A stretch of 52,821 nt of DNA from contig QZKB01000158.1 in assembly GCA_003599415.1 (NCBI GenBank), forward strand, positions 1-52,821. Reading direction: 5' to 3'. The stretch is from Ignavibacteriales bacterium. GTDB lineage: Bacteria > Bacteroidota > Ignavibacteria > Ignavibacteriales > SURF-24. The notes below the pieces were generated by a model, which saw only the letters and a program-made list of their open reading frames with translations, was not told where the DNA came from and made no database searches. Shown here in pieces: positions 41,206-51,436 of the stretch; the stretch's first letter is position 1, and every line of letters starts with the position of its first letter. Both the position numbers and the translations under genes were made by a program.

Positions 41206-44200
41206 ATGAAAATTGAAAGAATGTATACCAAGACCGGCGAAGATCCCCTATCATCATTCGAATTCATTTCACGCACTTCAGAAATTAAAAATACGGACGG
41301 TTCACTCGTCTTTAAAATGGATGATGTGAAAGTACCGTCTAACTGGTCGCAGGTTGCTACAGATATTATTGCACAGAAGTATTTTAGAAAAGCAGGCATT
41401 CCTAAATTATTAATTAAAGTTGAAGAAGAGGGAGTACCTGAATGGCTTCAACCTTCCGAAGCTGATAATGAAAGACTAAAACAATTGCCCGAGAATGATA
41501 GAACAACCGGCGAAACAGATTGTCGCCAGGTATTTAACAGGCTTGCCGGTTGCTGGACTTACTGGGGATGGAAAGGCGGATATTTCAATTCCGAGGAAGA
41601 TGCAAAAATATTTTACGATGAAACTCTTTATATGCTTGCAAATCAAATGGCTGCACCCAACAGTCCGCAGTGGTTTAATACAGGTTTGCACTGGGCATAC
41701 GGAATTACAGGTCCTTCACAAGGTCATTATTACGTTGATTATAAAACTCACGAGATGACTTCATCGGTTGATGCTTATACGCATCCTCAGCCTCATGCGT
41801 GCTTCATTCAGTCTGTTAAAGATGATCTTGTTAATGATGAAGGAATTATGGGCCTTTGGGTAAGAGAAGCAAGATTATTTAAATATGGATCTGGAACCGG
41901 TACAAATTTTTCTGATATTCGCGGGGCTAATGAACCATTAAGCGGCGGCGGAAGATCTTCAGGATTAATGTCATTTTTAAAAATTGGCGACCGTTCAGCC
42001 GGTGCAATAAAATCTGGCGGCACAACAAGAAGAGCAGCTAAAATGGTTTGCCTTGATCTTGACCATCCTGATATTGAAGAATTTGTAAACTGGAAAGTTA
42101 TTGAAGAACAAAAAGTAGCATCTCTTGTTTCAGGATCAAAGCTTTGTAATCTGCATCTTAATAAAATAATTCAGGCTTGTTACGATGAGCATCCCGAAAA
42201 TGACAGATTCAATAAAAAATTAAATCTGAAATTAAAGAATGCGGTACTTGAAGCCCGTAAAGTTTTAATTCCCGACAATTACATCGAAAGAGCCATTCAG
42301 TTAGCTAAGCTTGGTTTTACTTCAATTGAATTCCCTGCTTATGATACTGACTGGAATTCAGAAGCATATATGACTGTCTCCGGACAAAACTCCAATAATT
42401 CTATTAGAGTTACTAACCAGTTTATGCGCGCTGTAATTACTGATAACGAATGGAATTTATATTGGAGAGTTGAAAAGAGCAAAGCAGCAAAAGAAAATCG
42501 TGAACCAAAACCATGTAAAACAATTAAAGCAAGAGATCTTTGGAGTGATATTGCTTATGCTACCTGGTCTTGTGCTGATCCCGGCGTTCAATTCCATACA
42601 ACTATTAATGAATGGCATACTTGTCCCCAGGAAGGAGAAATAAAAGCTTCAAATCCTTGCAGCGAATATATGTTTCTTGATGATACCGCCTGCAACCTGG
42701 CATCATTGAACTTAGTTAAGTTTTATGATCAGGATACATATAAATTTGATATTGAATCATACAGGCATGCTTCAAGACTATGGACAATCATACTTGAGAT
42801 TAGCGTAACAATGGCCCAATTCCCGAGCAAAGAAATTGCAAGAAAGAGTTTTGAATACAGAACACTCGGACTTGGTTATGCTAACCTTGGTTCATTGCTT
42901 ATGCTTCAGGGAATTCCATATGATAGTGATTCTGCATTTGCGATCTGCGGCGCTTTAACTTCAATTATGCATATGACAGCTTATTCAACCTCAGCCGAGA
43001 TGGCTAAAGAGCTTGGACCTTTCAATTCATTTGAAATCAATAAAAATGATATGTTAAGGGTTATTCGTAACCATAGAAGAGCAGCTTATAATGTTCCAAG
43101 AGATGAATATGAAAACCTTTCTATAAATCCGGTTGGTATCAATCCAAAGAATTGTCCTTCGGATTTACTTGAAGCTGCGCGCGAAGATTCAGATAGAGCT
43201 TTGGAATTAGGGACAAAACATGGATTCAGAAATGCACAGGTAACAGTTATTGCTCCAACAGGTACCATAGGACTTGTAATGGATTGCGATACTACAGGCA
43301 TTGAACCGGACTTTGCATTAGTTAAGTTCAAGAAACTGGCAGGCGGCGGATATTTTAAAATTATCAATCAATCAATTCCACCTGCGTTAAAGAGATTAGG
43401 TTATAACCAGGAACAGATAAATGAAATTGTTAAGCATGCAAAAGGTGCAGGCAGCTTAAAGAATTGCCCGTACATTAATTATGAATCATTGAAAGCAAAA
43501 GGATTTACAGAAGAAGTACTTGATAAAATTGAAAAGATACTTCCATCGGTTTTTGAAATTGGCTTTGCTTTTAACAAATATATCATCGGTGAAGAATTCT
43601 GTGTTAAGAAACTGAACTTGACCAAAGAACAGATTTCTTCATGGGATTTTGATATGCTTTCAAGTCTTGGTTTCAGCAAGCAGGAAATTGCAACTGCAAA
43701 TGATTATGTATGCGGTACAATGACTGTTGAAGGCGCCCCGTTCCTAAAACACGAACACTACCCTGTTTTTGATTGCGCTAATAAGTGCGGTAAAAAAGGA
43801 ACACGCTTCATCAAAACAATGGCACATATTAAAATGATGGGAGCTGCCCAGCCGTTTATATCAGGCGCTATTTCTAAAACAATCAACTTACCAAACCAGG
43901 CTTCAATAGATGATATAAAAAATGCATATATGGAATCCTGGAAACTTGGATTGAAAGCAAATGCGCTTTACAGGGACGGTTCAAAACTGTCACAGCCGTT
44001 AAACACAATTGCAATTGAAGAATACGAAAGTATAATTGAAGATAAAGAAGCAAACGATATAGTTAAAGTAGCTGAGAGAATTATTCACCGTTATATTGCA
44101 AAGAGGAGAAGATTACCGGACAGAAGAACAGGTTATACTCAGAAAGCAAAAATAAACGGTCAGTCCGTTTATATAAGAACTGGTGAATACGATAACGGCC

Positions 44201-44781
44201 AGATTGGTGAAATATTTATAGACATGCATCGTGAAGGTGCAGCATTCCGGAGTTTGCTGAACTGTTTTGCAATTTCTATCTCATTAGGTTTGCAGCACGG
44301 TGTTCCTCTTGAAGAGTTTGTTGATGCATTTGTATTTACACGCTTTGAACCGAGCGGAATAGTAACCGGCAACGAAAAAATTAAAATGGCAACATCTGTA
44401 ATAGATTATATCTTCCGCGAGCTTGCAGTAACTTATCTTGGCAGAAATGATCTTGCGCATGTTCCTGTTGATGTACATAACCAAAAAACAAGCAGAGATG
44501 TAATTAACAGTGTATCAAACGATGAATTTGTAAGCGAAGAAGTAATCAGTGAAAAAATGGTTGAACTGGACAGAACAGATTTTAAAACATTTAAGACAAA
44601 AACCGAATTGCAGATAAAACCTGTTGCACAGAATTTAAACCCGCTTACAACCAAAATTAAAGAAGCCCGTGAAAAAGGTTATACAGGTGATGTTTGTACC
44701 GAATGCGGAAGCATTACAATGGTTAGAAACGGAACGTGTCTGAAATGTATGACCTGCGGTGCAACTTCAGGATGCAGTTAA
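41206..44781 (+). CDS. nrdJ: Vitamin-B12-dependent (class II) ribonucleoside-diphosphate reductase
   Basis: Reduces ribonucleotides to deoxyribonucleotides using adenosylcobalamin for radical generation. At 1191 residues it is the long class II form. The catalytic barrel is clear: [12 protein letters not shown] near the N-terminal half (first redox Cys), [21 protein letters not shown] in outline (thiyl-radical Cys with Asn and Glu, plus the following Cys) and later CNLASLN. The C-terminal tail ends in a CTECG-x(n)-C-x-x-C-x-x-C zinc-ribbon/redox region, typical of class II enzymes of this size. No nrdAB or nrdD gene is visible. A stem-loop terminator follows. No B12-riboswitch is visible in the leader. 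Confidence 0.97.
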   Translation: MKIERMYTKTGEDPLSSFEFISRTSEIKNTDGSLVFKMDDVKVPSNWSQVATDIIAQKYFRKAGIPKLLIKVEEEGVPEWLQPSEADNERLKQLPENDRTTGETDCRQVFNRLAGCWTYWGWKGGYFNSEEDAKIFYDETLYMLANQMAAPNSPQWFNTGLHWAYGITGPSQGHYYVDYKTHEMTSSVDAYTHPQPHACFIQSVKDDLVNDEGIMGLWVREARLFKYGSGTGTNFSDIRGANEPLSGGGRSSGLMSFLKIGDRSAGAIKSGGTTRRAAKMVCLDLDHPDIEEFVNWKVIEEQKVASLVSGSKLCNLHLNKIIQACYDEHPENDRFNKKLNLKLKNAVLEARKVLIPDNYIERAIQLAKLGFTSIEFPAYDTDWNSEAYMTVSGQNSNNSIRVTNQFMRAVITDNEWNLYWRVEKSKAAKENREPKPCKTIKARDLWSDIAYATWSCADPGVQFHTTINEWHTCPQEGEIKASNPCSEYMFLDDTACNLASLNLVKFYDQDTYKFDIESYRHASRLWTIILEISVTMAQFPSKEIARKSFEYRTLGLGYANLGSLLMLQGIPYDSDSAFAICGALTSIMHMTAYSTSAEMAKELGPFNSFEINKNDMLRVIRNHRRAAYNVPRDEYENLSINPVGINPKNCPSDLLEAAREDSDRALELGTKHGFRNAQVTVIAPTGTIGLVMDCDTTGIEPDFALVKFKKLAGGGYFKIINQSIPPALKRLGYNQEQINEIVKHAKGAGSLKNCPYINYESLKAKGFTEEVLDKIEKILPSVFEIGFAFNKYIIGEEFCVKKLNLTKEQISSWDFDMLSSLGFSKQEIATANDYVCGTMTVEGAPFLKHEHYPVFDCANKCGKKGTRFIKTMAHIKMMGAAQPFISGAISKTINLPNQASIDDIKNAYMESWKLGLKANALYRDGSKLSQPLNTIAIEEYESIIEDKEANDIVKVAERIIHRYIAKRRRLPDRRTGYTQKAKINGQSVYIRTGEYDNGQIGEIFIDMHREGAAFRSLLNCFAISISLGLQHGVPLEEFVDAFVFTRFEPSGIVTGNEKIKMATSVIDYIFRELAVTYLGRNDLAHVPVDVHNQKTSRDVINSVSNDEFVSEEVISEKMVELDRTDFKTFKTKTELQIKPVAQNLNPLTTKIKEAREKGYTGDVCTECGSITMVRNGTCLKCMTCGATSGCS

Positions 44782-44810
44782 TTTGATAATGACAATTAGA
44801 TTATAAAAAG

Positions 44811-44836
44811 AAAGAGGCGAAAGCCTCTTTTCTTTT
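44811..44836. terminator. Rho-independent terminator between nrdJ and the acyl-CoA ligase gene
   Basis: Perfect stem AAAGAGGC (44811-44818), GAAA tetraloop, GCCTCTTT (44823-44830), then TCTTTTG; an A-rich tract precedes it, giving a U tract on the minus strand too. It probably serves both convergent genes. Confidence 0.9.
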
Positions 44837-44874
44837 GTGTGTACTTTGTAATACTTTATTCTGTTTTACTAAGA

Positions 44875-46698
44875 TTATTTCTCAAGCCCTTTGTACATTC
44901 TGTCTATCAACCCGCCGTATCTTTCCTCAATTACTTTTCTCTTCACCTTTAACGAAGGAGTAATTTCACCTGTTTCAATTGTAAATGGTTTATCAAGTAA
45001 AACAAATTTTCTTACACGTTCATAATTTGCAAGCTGCTTCTGGAATTGTTCAAGATCTTTCTCAATTAGTTGATATATCTCAGCATTTTCTGTCAGCTCA
45101 TCCACATTGTTGTAAGGAATTTTATTTGAGTCAGCATATTCTTTTATGGCTTCAAAATCGGGTACAATCAAAGCGCTTAAATACATTCTTCTGTCGCCAA
45201 TCAAAACGAACTGATCGATATATTTACTTGCAAGGAAAAGATTCTCAATTGGTGTTGGCGCAATATATTTTCCTGTAGAAGTTTTGAAAAGATGTTTCTT
45301 CCTGTCGGTAATCATTAGGAAACCTTCTGCATCAAATACACCGATGTCACCCGTATAAAGCCAACCATCTTTAAGAACCTGCTCGGTTTCTTTTTTATTT
45401 TTATAGTAACCCTGCATTATATTTGGACCGCGTGCAAGAATTTCTCCATCGCTGGCAATCTTAACTTCAACACCGGGAAATACTTTACCGACTGTACCGA
45501 ATTTAAAATCATCCAATCTATTCACTGCTATTACCGGTGAAGATTCAGTTAAGCCGTATCCTTCCAGAATAATAATACCAACTGCTTCAAAGAATTCTCC
45601 GAGTTCACGCGGCAATGCAGCTCCGCCTGAAACAAAGAATCTGAGTTTTCCACCCGTTTTTTCACGAAGTGTTTTAAATACAAGAGTATCGGCAGCTTTA
45701 TGTTTTAATGAAAGACCAATAGAAACTTTATCTGCTTTTTTAGCCAAGGCATATTCTCTTCCAACACCAACAGCCCAGTTAAATATTTTTTGTTTCTTCT
45801 CAGGCTGGCTTTCAACATTTTTCCTGATCTTACTGTAAATTCTTTCAAACAATCTTGGTACAGTTGTAATAATTGTAGGTTTAATTTCAATCATATTATT
45901 TGCAACTGCTTCAATGCTTTCTGCATATGCAACCATTGCCCCGGATGAAAATGCTGTGTAATAACCTGCCATTCTTTCAAAGATGTGACACAATGGAAGG
46001 AATGAAAGGAAAGTATCTGACTTTGAAAATGGGATTGATTCTGAAGCAGCCATGACATTTGAAATTATATTTTTATGAGTGAGCATAACACCCTTAGGCT
46101 CACCGGTTGTACCTGAAGTATAAATAATTGTACAGAGATCATTTTCTTTCACGTACTTCATACTTTCTCTGAACAAAAATGGGCTGCTTATTTTAAGCTT
46201 CCTGCCTCTTTCCTGTATTTCCTTAAAAGTATATAAATTTGGCTGGCCTGTAACCATATCTTTTTCATTCATTATAATAATGAATTTTAGGTATTTAAGA
46301 TTTGGTTTTATCTTAAGAATTTTATTAAGCTGAAATTTATTTGAAGCAACAATACCGGTCGCTTCACAGTTGTTAAGTATAAATTCTACAGTATCAGAAG
46401 TTAACGAAGGGTATAACGGAACATCAATTGCACCCAAACCAATTGTAGCCATGTCTGCATAAACCCATTCAGGTCTGTTTTCTGAGATTATGGCCAATCG
46501 GTCTCCGTGCTTTAATCCCAATGACTGCAATCCAAGTGCGAATGATTCTGTCTCTTCTCCGAACTGCTGGTAACTTATGTCAATCCACTGGCCGGCAGAT
46601 TTAGTTTTAAGTAAAGGGTGTTCAGCAACTTTACTGAATTCTTCAGTTAAAATAATGAACAGTTCAGGTATAGTTTTAAATTCTCTAATGACGCCCAT
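44875..46698 (-). CDS. Long-chain fatty-acid-CoA ligase
   Basis: AMP-forming acyl-CoA synthetase of the ANL superfamily, 607 residues. The P-loop-like motif is TIIYTSGTTGEPKGVMLTHKN; the central ILEGYGLTESSP and DGWLYTGDIG with ITDRKKHLFKTSTGKYI (A8/A10 region) are canonical for this type. It resembles the FAA1/AACS-type bacterial ligases involved in fatty-acid or aryl-acid activation; chain length is not readable. AGGAGG four bases before ATG 46698 supports that start. It lies downstream of the DUF5009 gene by 123 bases with an intervening hairpin, so it may have its own promoter. The end is followed by a shared terminator. Confidence 0.93.
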   Translation of the reverse strand: MGVIREFKTIPELFIILTEEFSKVAEHPLLKTKSAGQWIDISYQQFGEETESFALGLQSLGLKHGDRLAIISENRPEWVYADMATIGLGAIDVPLYPSLTSDTVEFILNNCEATGIVASNKFQLNKILKIKPNLKYLKFIIIMNEKDMVTGQPNLYTFKEIQERGRKLKISSPFLFRESMKYVKENDLCTIIYTSGTTGEPKGVMLTHKNIISNVMAASESIPFSKSDTFLSFLPLCHIFERMAGYYTAFSSGAMVAYAESIEAVANNMIEIKPTIITTVPRLFERIYSKIRKNVESQPEKKQKIFNWAVGVGREYALAKKADKVSIGLSLKHKAADTLVFKTLREKTGGKLRFFVSGGAALPRELGEFFEAVGIIILEGYGLTESSPVIAVNRLDDFKFGTVGKVFPGVEVKIASDGEILARGPNIMQGYYKNKKETEQVLKDGWLYTGDIGVFDAEGFLMITDRKKHLFKTSTGKYIAPTPIENLFLASKYIDQFVLIGDRRMYLSALIVPDFEAIKEYADSNKIPYNNVDELTENAEIYQLIEKDLEQFQKQLANYERVRKFVLLDKPFTIETGEITPSLKVKRKVIEERYGGLIDRMYKGLEK

Positions 46699-46731
46699 TA
46701 GCCCTCCTGTTTTTATTTATATTATAAAACC

Positions 46732-46751
46732 ACTTCTTTATTTGAAGAAGT
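46732..46751 (-). terminator. Stem-loop between the DUF5009 and acyl-CoA ligase genes
   Basis: Seven-base arms ACTTCTT (46732-46738) and AAGAAGT (46745-46751) with loop TATTTG; on the minus strand it is followed by GGTTTTATAA, so it is a weak terminator for the DUF5009 gene. It could equally be an operator in the ligase leader. Confidence 0.4.
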
Positions 46752-46821
46752 AATTTCTATAATTATTTTTATAAAAAAATGACTTCATTAAATAATGAGA
46801 GAAATAAAAACTTTGACACTA

Positions 46822-47970
46822 TTATACTTTTATAAAAATTTTCTTTGCATATAAAATCCACATCAAGCCAAGCCAGATAAGAACATAAAATACAGCCCAG
46901 GCAAGTGATGCATTAACAAGACTTAACCACGGAGTAAAAAGAAGATTGAATAAATAAGTTTTCAGGTTAACTTCAATTCCATCTGCACCGGTTACTTTAA
47001 TTAAGTTAAGCAAACGGGCAACAATACCGGAAAGAAAGTAAACAGTGATAGCATTCATTCCGTAAACAAGAAACGGTTTCGTCCACCATTTTATCCCTTT
47101 TATATCAATGAGATAGATACACATTGCTAAAAATATCAACGCCATTCCGCCGCAGTAAATTACGTAAGAGCTTGTCCAGATTTTTTTATTTATCGGGAAC
47201 CACATATCCCAGAACATCGAGATGACCAAAGCGATATTTCCCAGAACAAACATTTTAACTGTTTGTGTTGTCTTATCATCCTTGGATTTCATCAGGTAGT
47301 GTCCGGTTAAAACACCGAATATGCCAGTTGAGATTGCGGGCAGAGTGCTGAGCAAACCTTCAGGATCCCACGAACCATTTGGAAACATTCCAGTAGGATC
47401 TGTTGCCCCACCCCATAAATGTCCTGATAATAATAGCCTGTCTAACCATGCCCCAAGATTTGTAGCGGGTAAAAGATTGGCATACCCTACTCCCGGGACA
47501 GGAATTAAAGTCATCAATGCCCAGTACACAAAAAGAATGACGAAGGAAATAATTGTCATCGTTTTAATGTTAGACTTAAGAAATAAAAATGAAGTGATAC
47601 AATAGACTAAGGCAATTCTTTGTAACACACCGGGGATTCTAATTGTGGCTAAATTAAAATACGGGAAGCCGGCTAAAATTATCCCAAAGAGAAAGATCAT
47701 AACAGATCTTCTGAAGATTTGCACATAAAGCTTGCCTGTGCTGTCGCCTCTTTCTTTTCTTTTGGACAAAGATAAAGTTATTGCAACACCAACAATGAAA
47801 AGGAAAAAAGGAAAAATAAGATCAGTAGGAGTAACCCCGTGCCATTCTGCATGTCCAAGTGAACTATAAATGTGTCCCCAATCTCCCGGATTATTAACCA
47901 GAATCATTCCGGCAATAGTAATTCCCCTGAACACATCTAAAGAGACAAGGCGCTTTTGGGAAGTTTCCAT
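46822..47970 (-). CDS. DUF5009 / HGSNAT-like acyltransferase membrane protein
   Basis: Inner-membrane protein of 382 residues with about ten helices. The start, RLVSLDVFRGITIAGMILVNNPGDW, and then WHGVTPTDLIFPFFLFIVGVAI, are the signatures of the DUF5009/DUF1624 family, related to heparan-alpha-glucosaminide N-acetyltransferase and NagX. The His in HGVTPTDL may carry the acetyl transfer. Members are thought to acetylate sugars (N-acetylglucosamine, peptidoglycan or polysaccharide residues) across the membrane. It lies after the dedA gene with a 132-base gap. Exact substrate unknown. Confidence 0.85.
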   Translation of the reverse strand: METSQKRLVSLDVFRGITIAGMILVNNPGDWGHIYSSLGHAEWHGVTPTDLIFPFFLFIVGVAITLSLSKRKERGDSTGKLYVQIFRRSVMIFLFGIILAGFPYFNLATIRIPGVLQRIALVYCITSFLFLKSNIKTMTIISFVILFVYWALMTLIPVPGVGYANLLPATNLGAWLDRLLLSGHLWGGATDPTGMFPNGSWDPEGLLSTLPAISTGIFGVLTGHYLMKSKDDKTTQTVKMFVLGNIALVISMFWDMWFPINKKIWTSSYVIYCGGMALIFLAMCIYLIDIKGIKWWTKPFLVYGMNAITVYFLSGIVARLLNLIKVTGADGIEVNLKTYLFNLLFTPWLSLVNASLAWAVFYVLIWLGLMWILYAKKIFIKV

Positions 47971-48102
47971 AATTAACCTTTTGTAAGTAATATTTTAGAT
48001 AATTGTTCCTTTCGAATTAAAAACTGATTTGAACGCCTGCTGCACTGAATATCAGTTAAATGATTTTCAAAAATAAAAAATTAAAACAAGAACTCAATCA
48101 AA

Positions 48103-48765
48103 TTATTTTTCAAATTTAGTGTCAGGTTTCTTAAAGTATTTTTGTCGTATAAATTCGTAAACTCCCGGCAAAACTGAAATAATTATAATTGCGATTATCA
48201 CAAACGAAAAATTGTTTTTAACAAACGGAAGATTACCAAAATAGAAACCAGCAAAAACAAAAAGCAGAACCCAGGCAATTCCACCAACAACATTGTAGGT
48301 TATGAATTTCATGTAAGTCATGCTGCCTATACCGGCAACAAATGGTGCAAATGTTCTTATGATTGGAATAAACCTTGCGATGATAATTGTCTTTCCGCCG
48401 TGTCTTTCATAAAACTCGTGGGTTCTTTGCAGATGTTCTTTCTTAAGGAAACGAATTTTTTCCTTCTCGAATATTTTAGGACCGATGTAATTGCCAATCC
48501 AGTAGTTTACTGTATCACCCGTTATCGCAGCAATGCAAAGGATAAGAACCAGGATACCGATGTTAAAAGCACCTATTGCCGCAAAAGTACCGGCAGCAAA
48601 TAAAAGTGAATCACCCGGAAGGAAAGGAGTAAATACAAAACCTGTTTCCGCAAAAACTATAACGAAAAGGATAAGGTAACTCCATAATCCATATTGAATG
48701 ATTAATTCGCCAAGATGTTTATCTATGTGAAGAACAAAATCTATTAACTGATTAATGATTTCCAA
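48103..48765 (-). CDS. DedA-family membrane protein
   Basis: Multi-pass membrane protein of 220 residues with the DedA/SNARE-associated domain: [25 protein letters not shown] near residues 40-65, with the Glu and the F/Y-x-P-x-x-P-G-D motif, and a second half [25 protein letters not shown]-like stretch with the conserved R-x-I-P-x-x-R (positions in outline only). DedA proteins act as membrane phospholipid scramblases/C55-P flippases in other bacteria. The gene begins 33 bases after the transketolase stop, so it is likely co-transcribed with tkt. It ends 132 bases before the DUF5009 gene. Confidence 0.93.
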   Translation of the reverse strand: MEIINQLIDFVLHIDKHLGELIIQYGLWSYLILFVIVFAETGFVFTPFLPGDSLLFAAGTFAAIGAFNIGILVLILCIAAITGDTVNYWIGNYIGPKIFEKEKIRFLKKEHLQRTHEFYERHGGKTIIIARFIPIIRTFAPFVAGIGSMTYMKFITYNVVGGIAWVLLFVFAGFYFGNLPFVKNNFSFVIIAIIIISVLPGVYEFIRQKYFKKPDTKFEK

Positions 48766-48798
48766 TCATTTCCCTTTCTCAATTAGAAATATTAAAAA

Positions 48799-50808
48799 CT
48801 ATTTTCCTAAAAGTTCTTTTGCTTTAAGAACAATATTATCTGCAGTAAAACCAAATTTATCCATCAGGACATTTATTGGTGCAGAAGCGCCGTAGTTTTC
48901 CATAGTGATAAAAACAGAATTTTCACCTGCATATTTTTCCCAGCCCATTTTTATTCCGGCTTCAACAACAATTCTCTTTTTAACATCCGGCAAAAGAATA
49001 GAATCTTTATATTCTTTTGTTTGGTTTTCAAACAATTCCCAGGAAGGAAAGCTGACTACTCTTGCTATAATACCTTCTTCAAATAATCTATCCGATGCTG
49101 AAATTGCATGCTGAACTTCCGAACCGGAAGCCAATAAAATAATGTCGGGTTTACCTTTGCTGTCCTTTAGAATATAAGCACCTTTACCAACATTTTCAGC
49201 TTTGGCAAATTTTTCTTGATCCAAAACAAGCAAATCCTGTCTTGTAAGAATTAAAGCAACAGGACCGTCTTTATGTTCTATTGCCGTTTTCCATGCCGCA
49301 GCAGTTTCATTCGCATCCGCCGGACGAAGTACAACTAAGTTCGGGATTGATCTTAATGATGCAATTTGTTCTACAGGTTGATGAGTTGGTCCGTCTTCTC
49401 CAACACCAATACTATCGTGCGTAAAAATAAATACAACTTTTATTTTCATCATTGCAGCTAAACGAAGAGCGGGACGATTATAATCTGCAAATACAAGGAA
49501 GGTACCGCCATAAGGAATTACTCCTCCATAAACTGCCATACCGTTCATTATGCTGGCCATTCCATGTTCTCTAACACCAAAATGAAAATTTCTTCCGCCG
49601 TAATTCTCAGCAGAAAACGGTTTGTATTCTTTCAGATAAGTATTATTTGACGGAGCCAGATCTGCTGAACCGCCAATTAAAGCGGGTATGTAAGGCGCAA
49701 TTGCATTAAGAACCTGTCCGCTTGCAGACCTTGTAGATATTTTCCTGGATGCATCATTATAAACCGGGATAAAGTTTTTCCATTCATCACCGTAATCGCT
49801 GTTCTTCATAGCTAAAAGTTGCTTAGCTTCTTTTTCATATTTAGCAGAATACTCATCGAATAATTTATTCCATTTTTGTTCTGCTTCCTCACTAGAAAGT
49901 TTTGCTTTACTAAAGAACTCACTTACTTCAGCAGGAACAACAAATTCTTCTTCACTTACCCAGTTAAGATTTTTCTTTGTCGCTTTAACTTCATCCACTC
50001 CCAACGGTGATCCATGAGATGAGGATTTATCCTGTTTATTTGGGCTGCCGAATCCAATATGTGTTTTAGTTATTATTATTGTTGGTTTAAATTGTTCAGC
50101 TTTTGCAATTTCAATTTGATTATTGAGTTCAGCTAAATTATTAACATCTTCAACACTCAGCACATTCCATCCGTATGCATCAAATCTTTTGTAAACATCA
50201 TCGGAATATGAAAGTTTAGTTTCACCGTCAATTGATATACCGTTATAATCATAAAATACAATCAGCTTATTCAAGTTAAGGTGACCTGCAAGCGAAGCAG
50301 CTTCGTGAGAAATTCCTTCCATCATATCGCCGTCACTTACAATTACATAAATATGATGATCAATCAGTTTGAACTTTTCTTTATTAAAAACTGAAGCAAG
50401 ATAATTCTGTGCTATTGCCATTCCAACTGCGTTTGTAAATCCCTGCCCCAGTGGACCAGTTGTAGTTTCAACGCCGGGAGTATGTTTATATTCCGGGTGA
50501 CCCGGGGTTAACGAATTCCATTGTCTAAATCTTTTCAATTCATCAAGAGGTAAATTGTAGCCCGCTAAATGCAAAATGGAATACAGAAGCATACTTCCAT
50601 GTCCGGCAGACAAAACAAATCTATCCCTGTTAATCCAGTTAGGATTTACAGGATTGTGTTTCATTTGTTTTGTAAAAAGCGAATAAGCGATTGGAGCACA
50701 ACCCATTGGCATTCCCGGATGTCCTGAGTTAGCCTTTTGAACCCCATCCACTGCAAGAAACCTGATGGTATTAATACATAAATTCTCAAGATTAGATTTT
50801 TCCGTCAT
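48799..50808 (-). CDS. tkt: Transketolase
   Basis: TPP-dependent enzyme of the non-oxidative pentose phosphate pathway, 669 residues. Key motifs: [19 protein letters not shown] at the N-terminus, [14 protein letters not shown] and [21 protein letters not shown] with the TPP-binding GDG-type motif, [22 protein letters not shown] in the pyrimidine domain (here [21 protein letters not shown]), and the catalytic Glu/His residues in those stretches. GGAG lies six bases before ATG 50808. The dedA gene follows. A 22-base palindrome lies 33 bases upstream of the start. Confidence 0.97.
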   Translation of the reverse strand: [669 protein letters not shown]

Positions 50809-50840
50809 ATAATACTCCAGTATAAAGAGAAATAAATTGC

Positions 50841-50862
50841 CTGTAAATATAAGTATTTACAG
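50841..50862. promoter_or_regulatory. 22-bp palindrome upstream of tkt
   Basis: Arms CTGTAAATA (50841-50849) and TATTTACAG (50854-50862) are exact reverse complements with spacer TAAG. It lies 33-54 bases before the tkt start, where a repressor operator or leader hairpin would be expected. Confidence 0.5.
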
Positions 50863-51060
50863 CTAATTCGGCTTAGAATATTTCACAAAATTCCAAACAC
50901 TGTATTCCGATAATACCAAAAACCGTCTGCCTCATTTCTTGCCATGTTATTAAAATGATCCACCTTTTCAGATAATATATTTTGAAATTCAACTATTTTG
51001 ACTGTTTAGTACAGGCTTAACATTTGCAACGTTTATTGGGCATTATTGAGGTTAATTGGC

Positions 51061-51268
51061 TTGAGTTATTTGTTTAACTCAAAGAATAATGCAGAAAGGA
51101 GAAAAGGAATTTGATAATCAAATACCTTTTCTAACCTCCGAATAAGGGACGAATTTTATTCGTCCCTTGTATTTTGCCTGACTTACAAAGCATTAAGAGG
51201 TTAATGCGGTATTTGCCCGGCATATGATATTGTAATTTTCTTATTCTGTTTTTAAGGTTAAAAACAGA
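51061..51268. ncRNA. Candidate structured RNA: run of five stem-loops
   Basis: Stem-loops in order: H1 51061-51082 (TTGAGTTA / TAACTCAA, 8 bp, loop 6); H2 51100-51132 (AGAAAAGG / CCTTTTCT, an A-A mismatch, then ATTTGA / TCAAAT, loop TAA); H3 51144-51168 (AAGGGACGAA / TTCGTCCCTT, 10 bp, loop TTTTA); H4 51190-51207 (GCATTAA / TTAATGC, loop GAGG); H5 51245-51268 (TCTGTTTTTAA / TTAAAAACAGA, 11 bp, loop GG). I do not recognise a known RNA family. Strand is undetermined. H3 resembles a terminator with GTATTTTG after it on the plus strand. Confidence 0.4.
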
Positions 51269-51436
51269 GTATACTATTCAGGAAAATAATCCAAGCTTAG
51301 TATTAAGGTAATCTGTATCCTGTGCGAGTTTTAGTTTGAATTATAAAGTCGATATTTTTTTTAAGAGTACATCAACAAAGTTTTCTTAAAGAATTTAATT
51401 AGATTCACTTTTAATTTTAGTATACGGGAGGCGCTT

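Larger units (their letters stand above)
50809..51436. other. Gene-free region with hairpins between tkt and the beta-helix gene
   Basis: 628 bases without a convincing gene. It holds the tkt leader with its palindrome (50841-50862), five consecutive perfect or near-perfect stem-loops at 51061-51268, and the leader of the beta-helix gene with SD GGGAGG (51426-51431). An 18-codon open frame (51089-51145) lacks an SD and is not called. Confidence 0.6.

Noticed and set aside
51089-51145. 18-codon open frame just before hairpin H3 (possible leader peptide)
   Set aside because: No ribosome-binding site and no run of regulatory codons; too short to support as a gene.
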